NCBI GenBank assembly: GCA_016185425.1
Contig: JACPNQ010000031.1
Location: 62,001 to 126,000, forward strand
DNA: 64,000 nucleotides
Source of the DNA: Acidobacteriota bacterium
GTDB taxonomy: Bacteria; Acidobacteriota; Terriglobia; Bryobacterales; Bryobacteraceae
Reading direction: 5' to 3'
Made by a program: the position numbers and the translations under genes. The first letter of the stretch is position 1. Each line of letters begins with the position of its first letter. The notes beneath the pieces are model-generated. The model made no database searches. It was not told the origin of the DNA and saw only the letters and a program-made list of their open reading frames with translations. Below are positions 17,766 to 26,152 of this stretch, piece by piece.

Positions 17766-18941
17766 TCAGGTTTTTCTGCGGGACGTGCCGGCGGCGATAC
17801 CAGCCAGGCCGAGCATGAGGAGGAGGACGACGCCCGGTTCGGGCACGGCGATATCGGACGGCGGCGAAGGGGGAGGTCCGAGAGGAGGGTCGGACAGAGG
17901 GGGATTCTCGTTTGGCGGCGCGTCGCCGCCAGGCGGAGGCGGAGACGGTGGTGCGGTGTCCGAAGGCGGCGTGGATGGAGGAGGGTTGCCAGGCGGAGGC
18001 GGAGTGTCTCCCGGCGGCCGCCAGTAAAACGACGGGGAGGATGGCACTCCCGTGCTGGTTGGACGAGGCCGAATGACATTCGACACCAGGACATCCGGAG
18101 GATATACGTGGGGGAGAGGCGAGGTGTTTACCAGCGATACGAGCACCATCGGGGGCGGGATTTCAATGGGTACCGACGGATGCAGCGGCGGCAACGTCAG
18201 GGCGCCGTTGATTGGCGGCGGCGTTACCACAGGAGAAGTTGGGTTGCTGGGGCTGCCAGGTCCACCTGGGCCGGCGGGTCCGCCAACAACGCCGACAGCG
18301 GGGCGGGTATTGCCTCCCGCGACCCAGACCGGCGGAAGTGGCTCTTCGGCCTGCGGGGAGGGAAGGACCGACGGCGTGTTCTTTGCGTCGCCTGCTTCGT
18401 TAGGGCTGTAAAACTTGGCTGTTTCGGCCGGCGGTTTGGCTTCCAGTTGGGAGGAACTCACGGGGGCGTCCATGACGCTCTCCTGCGGCTCACTGGATTC
18501 CGGAGCCACGGGCTGCTGCGGGATGGAGGATATGAGATTTCCGCACCGGCCCCGAACCATGGACTCGCCGTCCGTCAGGACCGATTCGCCCGCCAGAAGC
18601 GTAACCATCCGGCGGGTCCAAAAGATCTTGTCGCGAATGCGATACGAGACATAGCCTTGGCGCTTGGCGGGAAGGCGCCCGGCGCGGAATTGGCCCGGGT
18701 TCAATCCGGCATAGTGGGCGGCGACGACCGGGTCCTCCTGTGTTGCCTGCTTCATCGCGGACGGGGAGTCGACACCACCAGGCACGACGGACCATGGATA
18801 AATCTGCTTGTTGGCAGAGGGTGGGACGGTAGCAATCGCGGCCTTCTCCTCCTGGACGGCCTGTTTGGACGAAGCGGCGGGGCGGCACCCTGTGAGGAGC
18901 AGCGCCGTCGATGCCATCCAGATCCAGTGCCGAAAATACAT
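17766..18941 (-). CDS. Pro-rich exported protein with lipobox and PEP-CTERM signal
   Basis: A 391-residue protein if started at ATG 18941. The N-terminus has a lipobox, STALLLTGC, with the modifiable Cys at residue 19. The C-terminus has the PEP-CTERM tripartite signal: VPEP, a hydrophobic helix VVLLLMLGLAGIAAG and a basic end SRRKT. Residues about 200-365 are Pro/Gly/Ser-rich and low complexity. PEP-CTERM proteins are processed by exosortase, not seen here. No Shine-Dalgarno supports any one start; ATGs at 18962 and 18974 are also possible. Confidence 0.75.
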   Translation of the reverse strand: MYFRHWIWMASTALLLTGCRPAASSKQAVQEEKAAIATVPPSANKQIYPWSVVPGGVDSPSAMKQATQEDPVVAAHYAGLNPGQFRAGRLPAKRQGYVSYRIRDKIFWTRRMVTLLAGESVLTDGESMVRGRCGNLISSIPQQPVAPESSEPQESVMDAPVSSSQLEAKPPAETAKFYSPNEAGDAKNTPSVLPSPQAEEPLPPVWVAGGNTRPAVGVVGGPAGPGGPGSPSNPTSPVVTPPPINGALTLPPLHPSVPIEIPPPMVLVSLVNTSPLPHVYPPDVLVSNVIRPRPTSTGVPSSPSFYWRPPGDTPPPPGNPPPSTPPSDTAPPSPPPPGGDAPPNENPPLSDPPLGPPPSPPSDIAVPEPGVVLLLMLGLAGIAAGTSRRKT

Positions 18942-18983
18942 TAAGGTATTTATCGGCAGCATGGGGAATAACATGAGTGAAGG

Positions 18984-19601
18984 TTGGATACTCTGCACGT
19001 GAATCGAATTTGGAACAGCCGTTTCGCCAAACCCGCCGTTTTCCTGCTCTGCCTGCTCCCTCTTGCTGTGCTGGTGTGGCGATGGCAGACGAACGAACTC
19101 GGAATAAACCGGATCGAGACAGTCGCCCGCTATACGGGTAACTGGACGCTGAGATTTCTTCTACTTAGCCTCAGCATAACGCCTCTGCGGCGGCTTTCCG
19201 GGCAGACCGGATTAATCCGATTTCGCCGCATGATTGGGCTGTTCGCGTTTTTCCACGGCTGTCTACACGCGCTGCACTACTACGCAATCGACGTTCAGTG
19301 GAACCTCGAGATCATGAAGGAGGATCTGACGACGCGGCGGTTCTTTATCGCCGGGATGACGGCGTTGGCGCTTATGGTTCCGTTGGCTGCCACCAGTTTC
19401 AACGCGGCCATTCGCTGGATGGGGGGCAAGCGGTGGCAGTTGTTGCATCGCCTGGCGTATGTTTCGGCGGCGGCAGGGGTGATTCACTTTTTTTGGCAGG
19501 GGAAGGCAGCTTTGTGGACGCCCATCTACTACGGAATTTTCCTAGGGATTTTGATGGCGTACCGGGCGGGGTGGTGGTGGGTGCATCGAACAACTAGTTG
19601 A
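18984..19601 (+). CDS. msrQ: MsrQ/YedZ-like haem-b membrane protein
   Basis: A 205-residue integral membrane protein of the ferric-reductase-like transmembrane family, which passes electrons from the quinone pool to the periplasmic methionine sulfoxide reductase MsrP. Five to six helices are visible; FFHGCLHALHY and LLHRLAYVSAAAGVIHFFW carry the likely haem-ligand histidines. SITPLRRLSGQTGLIRFRRMIGL is a family hallmark. No msrP lies beside it. The start is TTG 18984 or GTG 18999; neither has a well-placed ribosome site. Confidence 0.87.
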   Translation: MDTLHVNRIWNSRFAKPAVFLLCLLPLAVLVWRWQTNELGINRIETVARYTGNWTLRFLLLSLSITPLRRLSGQTGLIRFRRMIGLFAFFHGCLHALHYYAIDVQWNLEIMKEDLTTRRFFIAGMTALALMVPLAATSFNAAIRWMGGKRWQLLHRLAYVSAAAGVIHFFWQGKAALWTPIYYGIFLGILMAYRAGWWWVHRTTS

Positions 19602-19626
19602 CAGTGAGACACGCAGATTATATACT
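19598..19626 (+). promoter_or_regulatory. Near-consensus sigma-70 promoter for hsp20
   Basis: TTGACA at 19598-19603 and TATACT at 19621-19626 are separated by exactly 17 bases. The -35 is a perfect match and the -10 matches five of six. The -35 overlaps the TGA stop of msrQ. The predicted leader to ATG 19663 is about 30 nt and ends with GGAGG at 19651-19655. Confidence 0.75.
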
Positions 19627-19662
19627 GTGTTTATCAGTAGATCTTTCATAGGAGGACTCACC

Positions 19663-20097
19663 ATGTTCCTTAGCAAATACAATTCCAACCCCACCTACCC
19701 GGTTCCTTTCCGATTCTTCGAAGAGGCTTTGAATGACCTCATTCAAGCACCGGCCACCAGCCGCCCCTGGGCTCCCTCGGTCGATATCCTCGAAACGGAG
19801 AATGAGCTGGTTGTGAAGGCGGATCTGCCTGAGGTCAAGCTCGAAGACATTTCGATCCACCTCGAAAACGGCATCTTGTCCCTGAAGGGTGAGCGCAAGT
19901 TCGAGCACCAGGAAGACAAGGCCGGCTACCATCGCCTGGAGCGCGGCTACGGTTCCTTTGCCCGCAACTTCGCGATTCCGGATACGGTTGACGCGGAGAA
20001 GGTCGCGGCCGCCTTTAAGGACGGCGTGCTGACGGTCACGCTGCCGAAGAAGGAGATCGCCAAGCCGCGTGCGATTAAGGTCAACGTTGCGCGTTAA
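19663..20097 (+). CDS. Small heat-shock protein (Hsp20/alpha-crystallin)
   Basis: ATP-independent holdase chaperone, 144 residues. The alpha-crystallin domain spans about 38-135, beginning WAPSVDILETENELVVKADLP and ending with the AAFKDGVLTVTLPK motif; the C-terminal IKV is the short anchor that binds a neighbouring subunit. ATG 19663 has an ideal GGAGG eight bases upstream. The upstream promoter looks like a strong housekeeping one; no CIRCE element is visible. Confidence 0.95.
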   Translation: MFLSKYNSNPTYPVPFRFFEEALNDLIQAPATSRPWAPSVDILETENELVVKADLPEVKLEDISIHLENGILSLKGERKFEHQEDKAGYHRLERGYGSFARNFAIPDTVDAEKVAAAFKDGVLTVTLPKKEIAKPRAIKVNVAR

Positions 20098-20112
20098 CAA
20101 CCTGCGGGGCGG

Positions 20113-21312
20113 GTGAAATCCCGCCCCCAATTACACTGGAAGGACGTGCAACGCCCTTCGCTCCGGATCCAACGCCGTGCCGCCGACCGTCTGGCGGCCG
20201 GTCACGTTTGGGTTTACGCTTCAGACGTTGATCGGCCCGAGAACGCCCGGCCTGGCGATACGGTCACCGTTCTGGACCCTCGCGGCCTGCCGCTTGGCAC
20301 GGCCCAATTCAGTGCTGCTTCCCAGATCGCCCTGCGTCTTTTCTCCTCTCAGGTTGAGCCGCTTGACGAGGGATTCTTTCGCCGCCGCCTGTCCGCCGCC
20401 ATCGCCCACCGGCGAAAAGCCGTCCAGAATTCCACCGCCTTCCGCCTGGTTTTTAGCGAAGCAGACCGTCTTCCCGGCCTCATTGTCGATCAATATGCCG
20501 ATACGCTTGTGCTGCAGACGCTAACGCAGGGCATGGACCGCATGCAGCCGATGATTGTTGACCTTTTGAATGAGCTCATCCAACCGGGCGGCATGTGGGA
20601 GAGAAATGATGCCGCGGTCCGGACGAAGGAGCAACTTCCGTTCCGTAGCGGCCGGCTCGCCGGATCTCCCGCCGCGTCGATTGACGTGCGCATGAATGGC
20701 ATCCTCTTTCACGCCGATCTCGCGGCAGGGCAAAAGACCGGCGTCTATCTTGACCAGCGGGAGAACTATCTCGCGGCTGCCCGCTGGGCGCATGGCGACG
20801 CTCTCGATTGCTTCACATCCACCGGAGGATTCGCTCTTCACATCGCCAACAGGTGTAACAGCGTCGAAGCCGTCGATTCGGGAACGGCTGCCCTGGAGGC
20901 CGCGTCGCGCAACGCGCAAAGCAACGGCCTCGATAATCTCCGTTTCCAAGAGGCTGACGTATTTAACCTTCTTTCGGCGTATCGCGCCGCCGGACGCAGG
21001 TTCCAGACAATCATCCTTGACCCCCCGGCCTTTGCGAAAACCAAATCGGCGATGGAAGGCGCCGGCCGCGGGTACAAGGAGATCAACCTCCGCGCACTGC
21101 AACTCTTGGAGCCCGGCGGGATTCTCATCACCTGTTCGTGTTCCCACCACATGAGCGAAGCGATGCTGCTCGACGCGGTGAATGAGGCGGCGCGTGATTC
21201 CCGCCGAATGCTGCGGCTGCTGGAGCGCAGAACGCAGGCCGCGGATCACCCGATCCTTACGGCAATCCCCGAAACCTTCTATTTGAAGTGTCTAATACTC
21301 GAGGTGCTTTAG
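20113..21312 (+). CDS. RlmI-like class I SAM-dependent rRNA methyltransferase
   Basis: A 399-residue protein with an N-terminal PUA-like domain (about 15-90, AGHVWVYASDVDRP) and a C-terminal Rossmann methyltransferase domain. DCFTSTGGFALHIA is the SAM-binding loop, DPPAFAKTKSA the catalytic motif IV, and ITCSCSHHM contains the conserved Cys expected for 5-methylcytosine enzymes. E. coli RlmI methylates C1962 of 23S rRNA; the same role is likely. Start is GTG 20113. Confidence 0.9.
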   Translation: MKSRPQLHWKDVQRPSLRIQRRAADRLAAGHVWVYASDVDRPENARPGDTVTVLDPRGLPLGTAQFSAASQIALRLFSSQVEPLDEGFFRRRLSAAIAHRRKAVQNSTAFRLVFSEADRLPGLIVDQYADTLVLQTLTQGMDRMQPMIVDLLNELIQPGGMWERNDAAVRTKEQLPFRSGRLAGSPAASIDVRMNGILFHADLAAGQKTGVYLDQRENYLAAARWAHGDALDCFTSTGGFALHIANRCNSVEAVDSGTAALEAASRNAQSNGLDNLRFQEADVFNLLSAYRAAGRRFQTIILDPPAFAKTKSAMEGAGRGYKEINLRALQLLEPGGILITCSCSHHMSEAMLLDAVNEAARDSRRMLRLLERRTQAADHPILTAIPETFYLKCLILEVL

Positions 21313-21680
21313 ACGGTATTGGCCGCCCGCGAGGCCAGACGAGCTGCCCGCACGTCGCGGCCCTGCCGCACGCTGCTCTCATGTTCGGCCAGGCGGAGCA
21401 TCTGGTCCGTGCGTTTCCGCTCGCGCATCTCCACCCACAGCAGATAGACGGCCGCCATTGTTCCCATCGCGGTAACGCACTGCTGCAGCGCGGCCGCCGC
21501 CTGCATAAGAGACTGGCCCTGCGAATGACATAGGAAAGCCACGGTCTGGCTGAGAGAAACGATGCTTACCGTCAACATAAGAAGCCGCAGGCCTCGACTC
21601 GGCTGCCGGCCGAGCAACTTCAGCGCCCAGGCCAAGGTCAGCCCATTCGCAACGATCAGCAGGATTGGCAACAGGTCCAT
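21309..21680 (-). CDS. Small two-helix membrane protein of unknown function
   Basis: A 123-residue protein with two hydrophobic helices, LPILLIVANGLTLAWALKLL near the N-terminus and a second around residues 34-80, then a charged C-terminal tail (EMRERKRTDQMLRLAEHESS). No domain recognised. ATG 21680 is supported by AAGGA about nine bases upstream; an upstream TTG gives a longer form without a ribosome site. Its stop overlaps the convergent methyltransferase stop by 4 bases. Confidence 0.6.
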   Translation of the reverse strand: MDLLPILLIVANGLTLAWALKLLGRQPSRGLRLLMLTVSIVSLSQTVAFLCHSQGQSLMQAAAALQQCVTAMGTMAAVYLLWVEMRERKRTDQMLRLAEHESSVRQGRDVRAARLASRAANTV

Positions 21681-21896
21681 GGGGGGAGTCCTTCCACTCC
21701 ATTCGTTTATCGACCGCAATCAGAAACTATTTAGATCGAAATAATCCCTATGCCAATGTGGGTATAGCGCCCTAGGAAAATCGTCCTGTGGCCAGCATGC
21801 GTACCGGATAAAAATTTGCATCATTAACGGACTGCTGATACCCTGTGGTTCGGTCTGAACCTGGACCGTTCTTGTCGCTTTGGAGGAATCGCTCGA

Positions 21897-24125
21897 ATGC
21901 ACTTGCATTCCCAGTTGCGAATTTTTTCGCCAATGACACCGGCCGGAGCACCATCCGCCGCCGGTATTCAACGGACCCTCGCCTTGAGAGTCCTTTCCCT
22001 TGTCCTGCTGGTCGCGCTGATCGGGGTATGTGCCTACGGACAGGAAGCCGGCGCTCCAGCCCGCCATAACGGCGGGGAGGCCAATCTCGTGTTGCCCGAT
22101 TTCGACCAGGCCACGTTTCTGGACGGCATATCAGGCCGCAATTTGTTGATGAGTGGGCTTGGCGTCGGTGTCCTGGGCCTGCTGTTCGGCCTAATCATGT
22201 ACAACCACTTGCAGAAACTGCCTGTGCATAAGTCAATGCTGGAGGTCAGCGAGTTGATTTATGAGACTTGCAAGACGTACCTGCTTACCCAAGGCAAGTT
22301 CCTCCTCATCCTCGAAGTATTTATCGGCGTGATTATGGTGTTTTACTTCGGGGTGCTGCAGCATTTTGAATTTATCAAGGTCGCCATCATCCTCTTGTTC
22401 AGCCTGATCGGAATCGCCGGCAGTTATTCCGTGGCGTGGTTCGGCATACGCGTCAATACGTTTGCCAACTCCCGCGCCGCGTTCGCGGCCCTTCGTGGCA
22501 AGCCCTATCCCTGTTACGCCATTCCGCTACAGGCGGGAATGAGCATCGGCATGTTGCTTATTTCGGTTGAGTTGCTACTGATGCTGTTCATTCTGCTCTT
22601 CGTGCCGCGCGACTACGCCGGGCCCTGCTTTATCGGATTCGCGATTGGCGAGTCACTGGGCGCCGCCGCACTGCGCGTCGCCGGCGGCATCTTCACGAAG
22701 ATCGCCGACATCGGCGCCGATCTGATGAAAATCGTCTTCAAGATCAAGGAAGACGACGCGCGCAATCCGGGCGTCATCGCGGACTGCACGGGCGATAACG
22801 CGGGCGATTCGGTCGGGCCATCGGCCGACGGTTTCGAAACGTACGGCGTGACTGGCGTCGCGCTGATCAGCTTCATCCTGCTTGCGGTGAAAGATCCGCT
22901 TGTACAGATTCAGCTTTTGGTATGGATATTTGCCATGCGCATCATGATGGTGGTGGCTAGCGCGGGAAGCTACTTCATCAACGGCTCGATCGCGAAATCG
23001 AAATACCATGATGTCGAAAAGATGAACTACGAAGCGCCGTTGACGGTGCTTGTCTGGCTTACGTCGATCGTCAGTGTCATCCTTACTTACGCCGTATCTT
23101 ACGCGCTGATACCGAATATCGGCAACGATCCGTCGCTGTGGTGGAAGCTTTCGACGATTATCACTTGCGGAACGCTGGCGGGCGCGATCATTCCGGAACT
23201 GGTCAAGGTATTCACCTCCACCGAGTCCGGGCATGTGAAGGAGGTCGTCATCAGCTCCCGCGAGGGCGGCGCGTCGCTCAACATCCTCTCCGGCTTCGTG
23301 GCGGGTAATTTCAGCGCCTTTTGGCTCGGTATGGCGATGCTGCTGCTGATGGGCGCGGCGTACCTGGTGTCGAACATGGGAATGGCAAGTCTCATGATCG
23401 CGCCCGCGGTGTTTGCGTTCGGCCTGGTGGCATTTGGCTTCCTCGGCATGGGCCCGGTGACGATCGCTGTCGACAGCTACGGGCCGGTGACGGACAACGC
23501 ACAGTCGGTGTACGAACTGTCCACGATCGAAACGATTCCCGGCATCGAGCAGGATATCCAGTCGACCTTCGGATTTAAGCCGGAGTTTGAAAAGGCGAAG
23601 CATCACCTGGAAGAGAACGACGGCGCAGGGAACACGTTCAAAGCTACGGCCAAGCCGGTGCTGATCGGCACGGCCGTCGTCGGCGCGACGACGATGATCT
23701 TTTCGATCATCGTCAATCTGACGCACGGCCTGAAGCCGGAGTTGATCAACAACCTCTCCATTCTGTATCCGCCATTCCTGCTTGGACTCATCACCGGCGG
23801 CGCGGTGATCTACTGGTTCACCGGCGCGTCGACGCAGGCCGTGACCACGGGCGCATATCGCGCGGTGGAATTTATCAAGGCCAACATCAAGCTCGATGGC
23901 ATCGAGAAGGCGTCCGTTGCCGACTCGAAGAAGGTCGTGCAGATCTGTACTGAATATGCGCAGAAGGGCATGTTCAACATCTTCCTCACGGTTTTCTTCG
24001 CAACGCTCGCGTTCGCGTTTCTCGAACCGTACTTCTTCATCGGCTATTTGATATCCATCGCCCTGTTCGGCCTCTACCAGGCCATCTTCATGGCCAATGC
24101 CGGCGGCGCGTGGGACAACGCCTAG
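21897..24125 (+). CDS. hppA: K+-independent membrane H+-pyrophosphatase, cut by an in-frame TAG
   Basis: Integral membrane pump that couples PPi hydrolysis to H+ export. This 742-residue part has a signal-like N-terminus, many helices, GDNAGDSVGPSADGFETYG, and DSYGPVTDNAQSVYELST. GNTFKAT has Lys 582 where K+-dependent enzymes have Ala, so it should be K+-independent. The gene stops at TAG 24123-24125 immediately after GGAWDNA, where the family has Lys of the GGAWDNAKK motif. The same frame continues with the missing final ~92 residues. A clear GGAGG lies ten bases before ATG 21897. Confidence 0.88.
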   Translation: MHLHSQLRIFSPMTPAGAPSAAGIQRTLALRVLSLVLLVALIGVCAYGQEAGAPARHNGGEANLVLPDFDQATFLDGISGRNLLMSGLGVGVLGLLFGLIMYNHLQKLPVHKSMLEVSELIYETCKTYLLTQGKFLLILEVFIGVIMVFYFGVLQHFEFIKVAIILLFSLIGIAGSYSVAWFGIRVNTFANSRAAFAALRGKPYPCYAIPLQAGMSIGMLLISVELLLMLFILLFVPRDYAGPCFIGFAIGESLGAAALRVAGGIFTKIADIGADLMKIVFKIKEDDARNPGVIADCTGDNAGDSVGPSADGFETYGVTGVALISFILLAVKDPLVQIQLLVWIFAMRIMMVVASAGSYFINGSIAKSKYHDVEKMNYEAPLTVLVWLTSIVSVILTYAVSYALIPNIGNDPSLWWKLSTIITCGTLAGAIIPELVKVFTSTESGHVKEVVISSREGGASLNILSGFVAGNFSAFWLGMAMLLLMGAAYLVSNMGMASLMIAPAVFAFGLVAFGFLGMGPVTIAVDSYGPVTDNAQSVYELSTIETIPGIEQDIQSTFGFKPEFEKAKHHLEENDGAGNTFKATAKPVLIGTAVVGATTMIFSIIVNLTHGLKPELINNLSILYPPFLLGLITGGAVIYWFTGASTQAVTTGAYRAVEFIKANIKLDGIEKASVADSKKVVQICTEYAQKGMFNIFLTVFFATLAFAFLEPYFFIGYLISIALFGLYQAIFMANAGGAWDNA

Positions 24126-24404
24126 AAGATCGTTGAAGTGGAGCTGAAGGCCAAGGGCACCGATCTGCACGCGGCCACTGTCGTCGGCGATACAGTTGGC
24201 GACCCGTTCAAAGACACGAGCTCCGTGGCGCTGAATCCCATCATCAAGTTCACGACACTTTTCGGCTTGCTCGCTGTGGAACTCGCCGTCTCGGTTACTG
24301 AATCGCAAGGCGCGCAACTAACGAACATTCTGTCGGCCGGTTGCCTCGCCGTCGCGATGTTCTTCGTCCACCGCAGCTTCTACGGCATGCGGATCGGAAA
24401 GTAG
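24126..24404 (+). pseudogene. hppA: C-terminal remainder of hppA after the amber codon
   Basis: In the same frame as hppA, these 92 codons read KIVEVELKAKGTDLHAATV, then GDTVGDPFKDTSS and two hydrophobic helices to RIGK and a TAG stop. The GDTVGDPFKDT motif supplies several Mg-PPi ligands in the family and the last helix closes the pump, so the protein ending at 24125 should be inactive. Restart at GTG 24138 is possible but lacks a good ribosome site. A nonsense mutation, suppression or sequencing error could each explain it. Confidence 0.85.
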
Positions 24405-24420
24405 CCGCCGGCTTTCTAAC

Positions 24421-24750
24421 TTGGTATTTGAAGTTCTCTTTTTCGTCGCCTTGTTTTTCACGCTGCTGCTATGGCTGTTCGCGCGCGATGCCTACACGGA
24501 CCTTCGCCGCGTCTACCGGGCGCGGCGTGTGACAGCGGTGCTGCGCGCGATCGAAGGCAAACCCGTGGCTCATGCGGAGTCGATACTTGGCCCGCCGGAC
24601 GAAATCGTGTCCGGGTCCGGCGGACGCAGTCTCTACGAATGGAAAGGCCCCGCGACAAAATCCATACCGGCCGCGACGATGCTGCTGATCGTAACCGTCA
24701 CGGTGGATGCCGCGGGCATTGTTACCCATGCGGCGTGGGAGGAGCGTTAA
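24421..24750 (+). CDS. Small membrane-anchored protein with SmpA/OmlA-like fold
   Basis: A 109-residue protein starting at TTG 24421. An N-terminal helix (FEVLFFVALFFTLLLWLFA) anchors it, and AHAESILGPPDEIVS followed by a beta-rich stretch to VTHAAWEER resembles SmpA/OmlA-type domains, in which a GxP turn begins a two-strand hairpin. It lies 16 bases after the end of the hppA frame and may be co-transcribed with it. Function unknown. Confidence 0.6.
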   Translation: MVFEVLFFVALFFTLLLWLFARDAYTDLRRVYRARRVTAVLRAIEGKPVAHAESILGPPDEIVSGSGGRSLYEWKGPATKSIPAATMLLIVTVTVDAAGIVTHAAWEER

Positions 24751-24847
24751 GCTCGCCGTTCCGCCCCAGGAGACTGCGTTCCGCCCCTTCCCCATTGTCT
24801 GTCGCCCCCGTCGCATGGTAATTTTCGACTAAGTCTTCGCTATCGCG

Positions 24848-25252
24848 TCATTTCCAGTACCCCAGAATGACGCCCATCAACGCAAAAGCCACCGTGTGGT
24901 ACCCGGCGTCAATCAGCCACAACCGCAGGCTGCGCGACTCGAATAGATAGGTTATTCCCATGCTCAACGCAACCCATCCGAAGCCGGCCGCGACCGGCGC
25001 CGCAACGGCGAACCCTAGTGTTGCGCCCGGGCCGATGAACGCCGCGAGATTGAACGCCATCAGCAGCGCGAGCAGGAACGCGGGGCCGAAGACTTTCGCC
25101 GGATTGCGTTTCTTCAAGTCCTCGTCGCTCAGCCCGGTCTCCCGCTGCCACGCTTTTCCGAACAGCGCGGGTGAGTACCACAAGCCGCCTACCAGGAAGT
25201 TCGACGCGGCCGCCGCAAAAATAGCCAAATAATTGAGCTTGGCTGGATCCAT
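24848..25252 (-). CDS. DUF1761 membrane protein
   Basis: A 134-residue protein with four predicted helices. LNYLAIFAAAASNFLVGGLWYSPALFGKAWQ is the DUF1761 hallmark opening, followed by AFLLALLMAFNLAAFIG, GFGWVALSMGITYLFE and TVAFALMGVILGYW. ATG 25252 is preceded by GGAGG at a good distance; a much longer in-frame reading upstream, which would extend across the start of the kinase gene on the other strand, is rejected. Function unknown. Confidence 0.8.
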   Translation of the reverse strand: MDPAKLNYLAIFAAAASNFLVGGLWYSPALFGKAWQRETGLSDEDLKKRNPAKVFGPAFLLALLMAFNLAAFIGPGATLGFAVAAPVAAGFGWVALSMGITYLFESRSLRLWLIDAGYHTVAFALMGVILGYWK

Positions 25253-25301
25253 TTCTATTCCTCCAACGCGATTGATCCACGTAGAATAGGGCCCAAACTC
25301 C

Positions 25302-26148
25302 ATGTCTGCCAGAGTGAACGTGCCGAAGCCGGAAATTCTCACTCCGAAGGCGGATTCCCGTATGCTGGAGCGGTTGCTGCCCAGACCCATCGAACTCGAC
25401 GATGGCGGCATCCGGTTGCTCTGCATTCCTCTGTTCGGTATCGCCATTCCATTTGTAACCGGCCTGTACGGCCCTATCGGCCCGGCTTCACTTGCGTTCT
25501 GGCCCGGCTTTGCCTGGTTCATCGGGGTGTCATCGGCCATCTGGCACGGCAATCGCTATTTCTACCTTCGCCAGCGTCAGTCCAACGATTGGTTTCAACA
25601 CCCGGCACGCCGGATCTTCTACATGCTGGTGGCGATCGTTTTCTACACCGTGCCGTGCAGCGTTTCGATGCTTCTCGTCTGGTATGGAGCCAACGGCTTC
25701 GCGCCAGATTGGCCGGCCATACGCATGGCGACGCTCATCTCGGGACCGCGCGCTGGTCTCGCTCGCCGATGAACTCGACTTTCTCCGCCGCTACTATGCC
25801 CTGTTAAAGCTCCGCTTCGAAGATGCGGTGCGGATGGAGATTCCCGCGCCTTGCACTGATTTCGACACACTTTTCCTGCCGCCGATCTCGCTCCAAATCC
25901 TGCTCGAAAACGCCGTCAAGCACAATGAGTTCAGCCGGGAACGTCCGCTGGAAACGACGCTCCGTTTCGACGCCGCAGGCATCGCGATGGAAAACGAAAT
26001 CTGCCCACGCCGCCAGGCTCGCCCGTCGTCGAAGGTCGGGTTGCAGAATTTGAACGAACGCTGCCGTTTGATTCTCGGCCGCGATATTGAGGTGACCCCC
26101 GGTCCCGGTCGCTTTTCGGTGCGATTGCCGTTAAAATCCATCGTTTAG
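25302..26148 (+). pseudogene. LytS-type sensor histidine kinase with internal out-of-frame deletion
   Basis: The first 150 or so codons (frame of ATG 25302) encode four membrane helices, for example LLCIPLFGIAIPFVTGLYG and FYMLVAIVFYTVPCSVSMLLV, and break near 25740. From there the +1 frame continues as RDRALVSLADELDFLRRYY, ISLQILLENAVKHNE (N box of the ATPase domain) and VGLQNLNERCRLILG. The expected segment between them, with the HFLFNSLN phosphoacceptor motif, is absent altogether. A plain frameshift cannot explain that, so sequence of perhaps 80-100 codons has been lost. Confidence 0.8.
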
Positions 26149-26152
26149 TCCC

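Noticed and set aside
17688..18944. 418-codon open frame on the plus strand opposite the Pro-rich protein
   Set aside because: Gly/Arg-rich mirror of the Pro-rich codons on the other strand; the minus strand has both export signals.
24123..24125. TAG as pyrrolysine in hppA
   Set aside because: TAG is used as an ordinary stop by several genes here and nothing in the window suggests pyrrolysine machinery; mutation or error is simpler.
22653..24317. 554-codon open frame on the minus strand opposite hppA
   Set aside because: Arg/His-rich product with no fold, opposite a clear membrane protein; it is a shadow and does not explain the amber codon.
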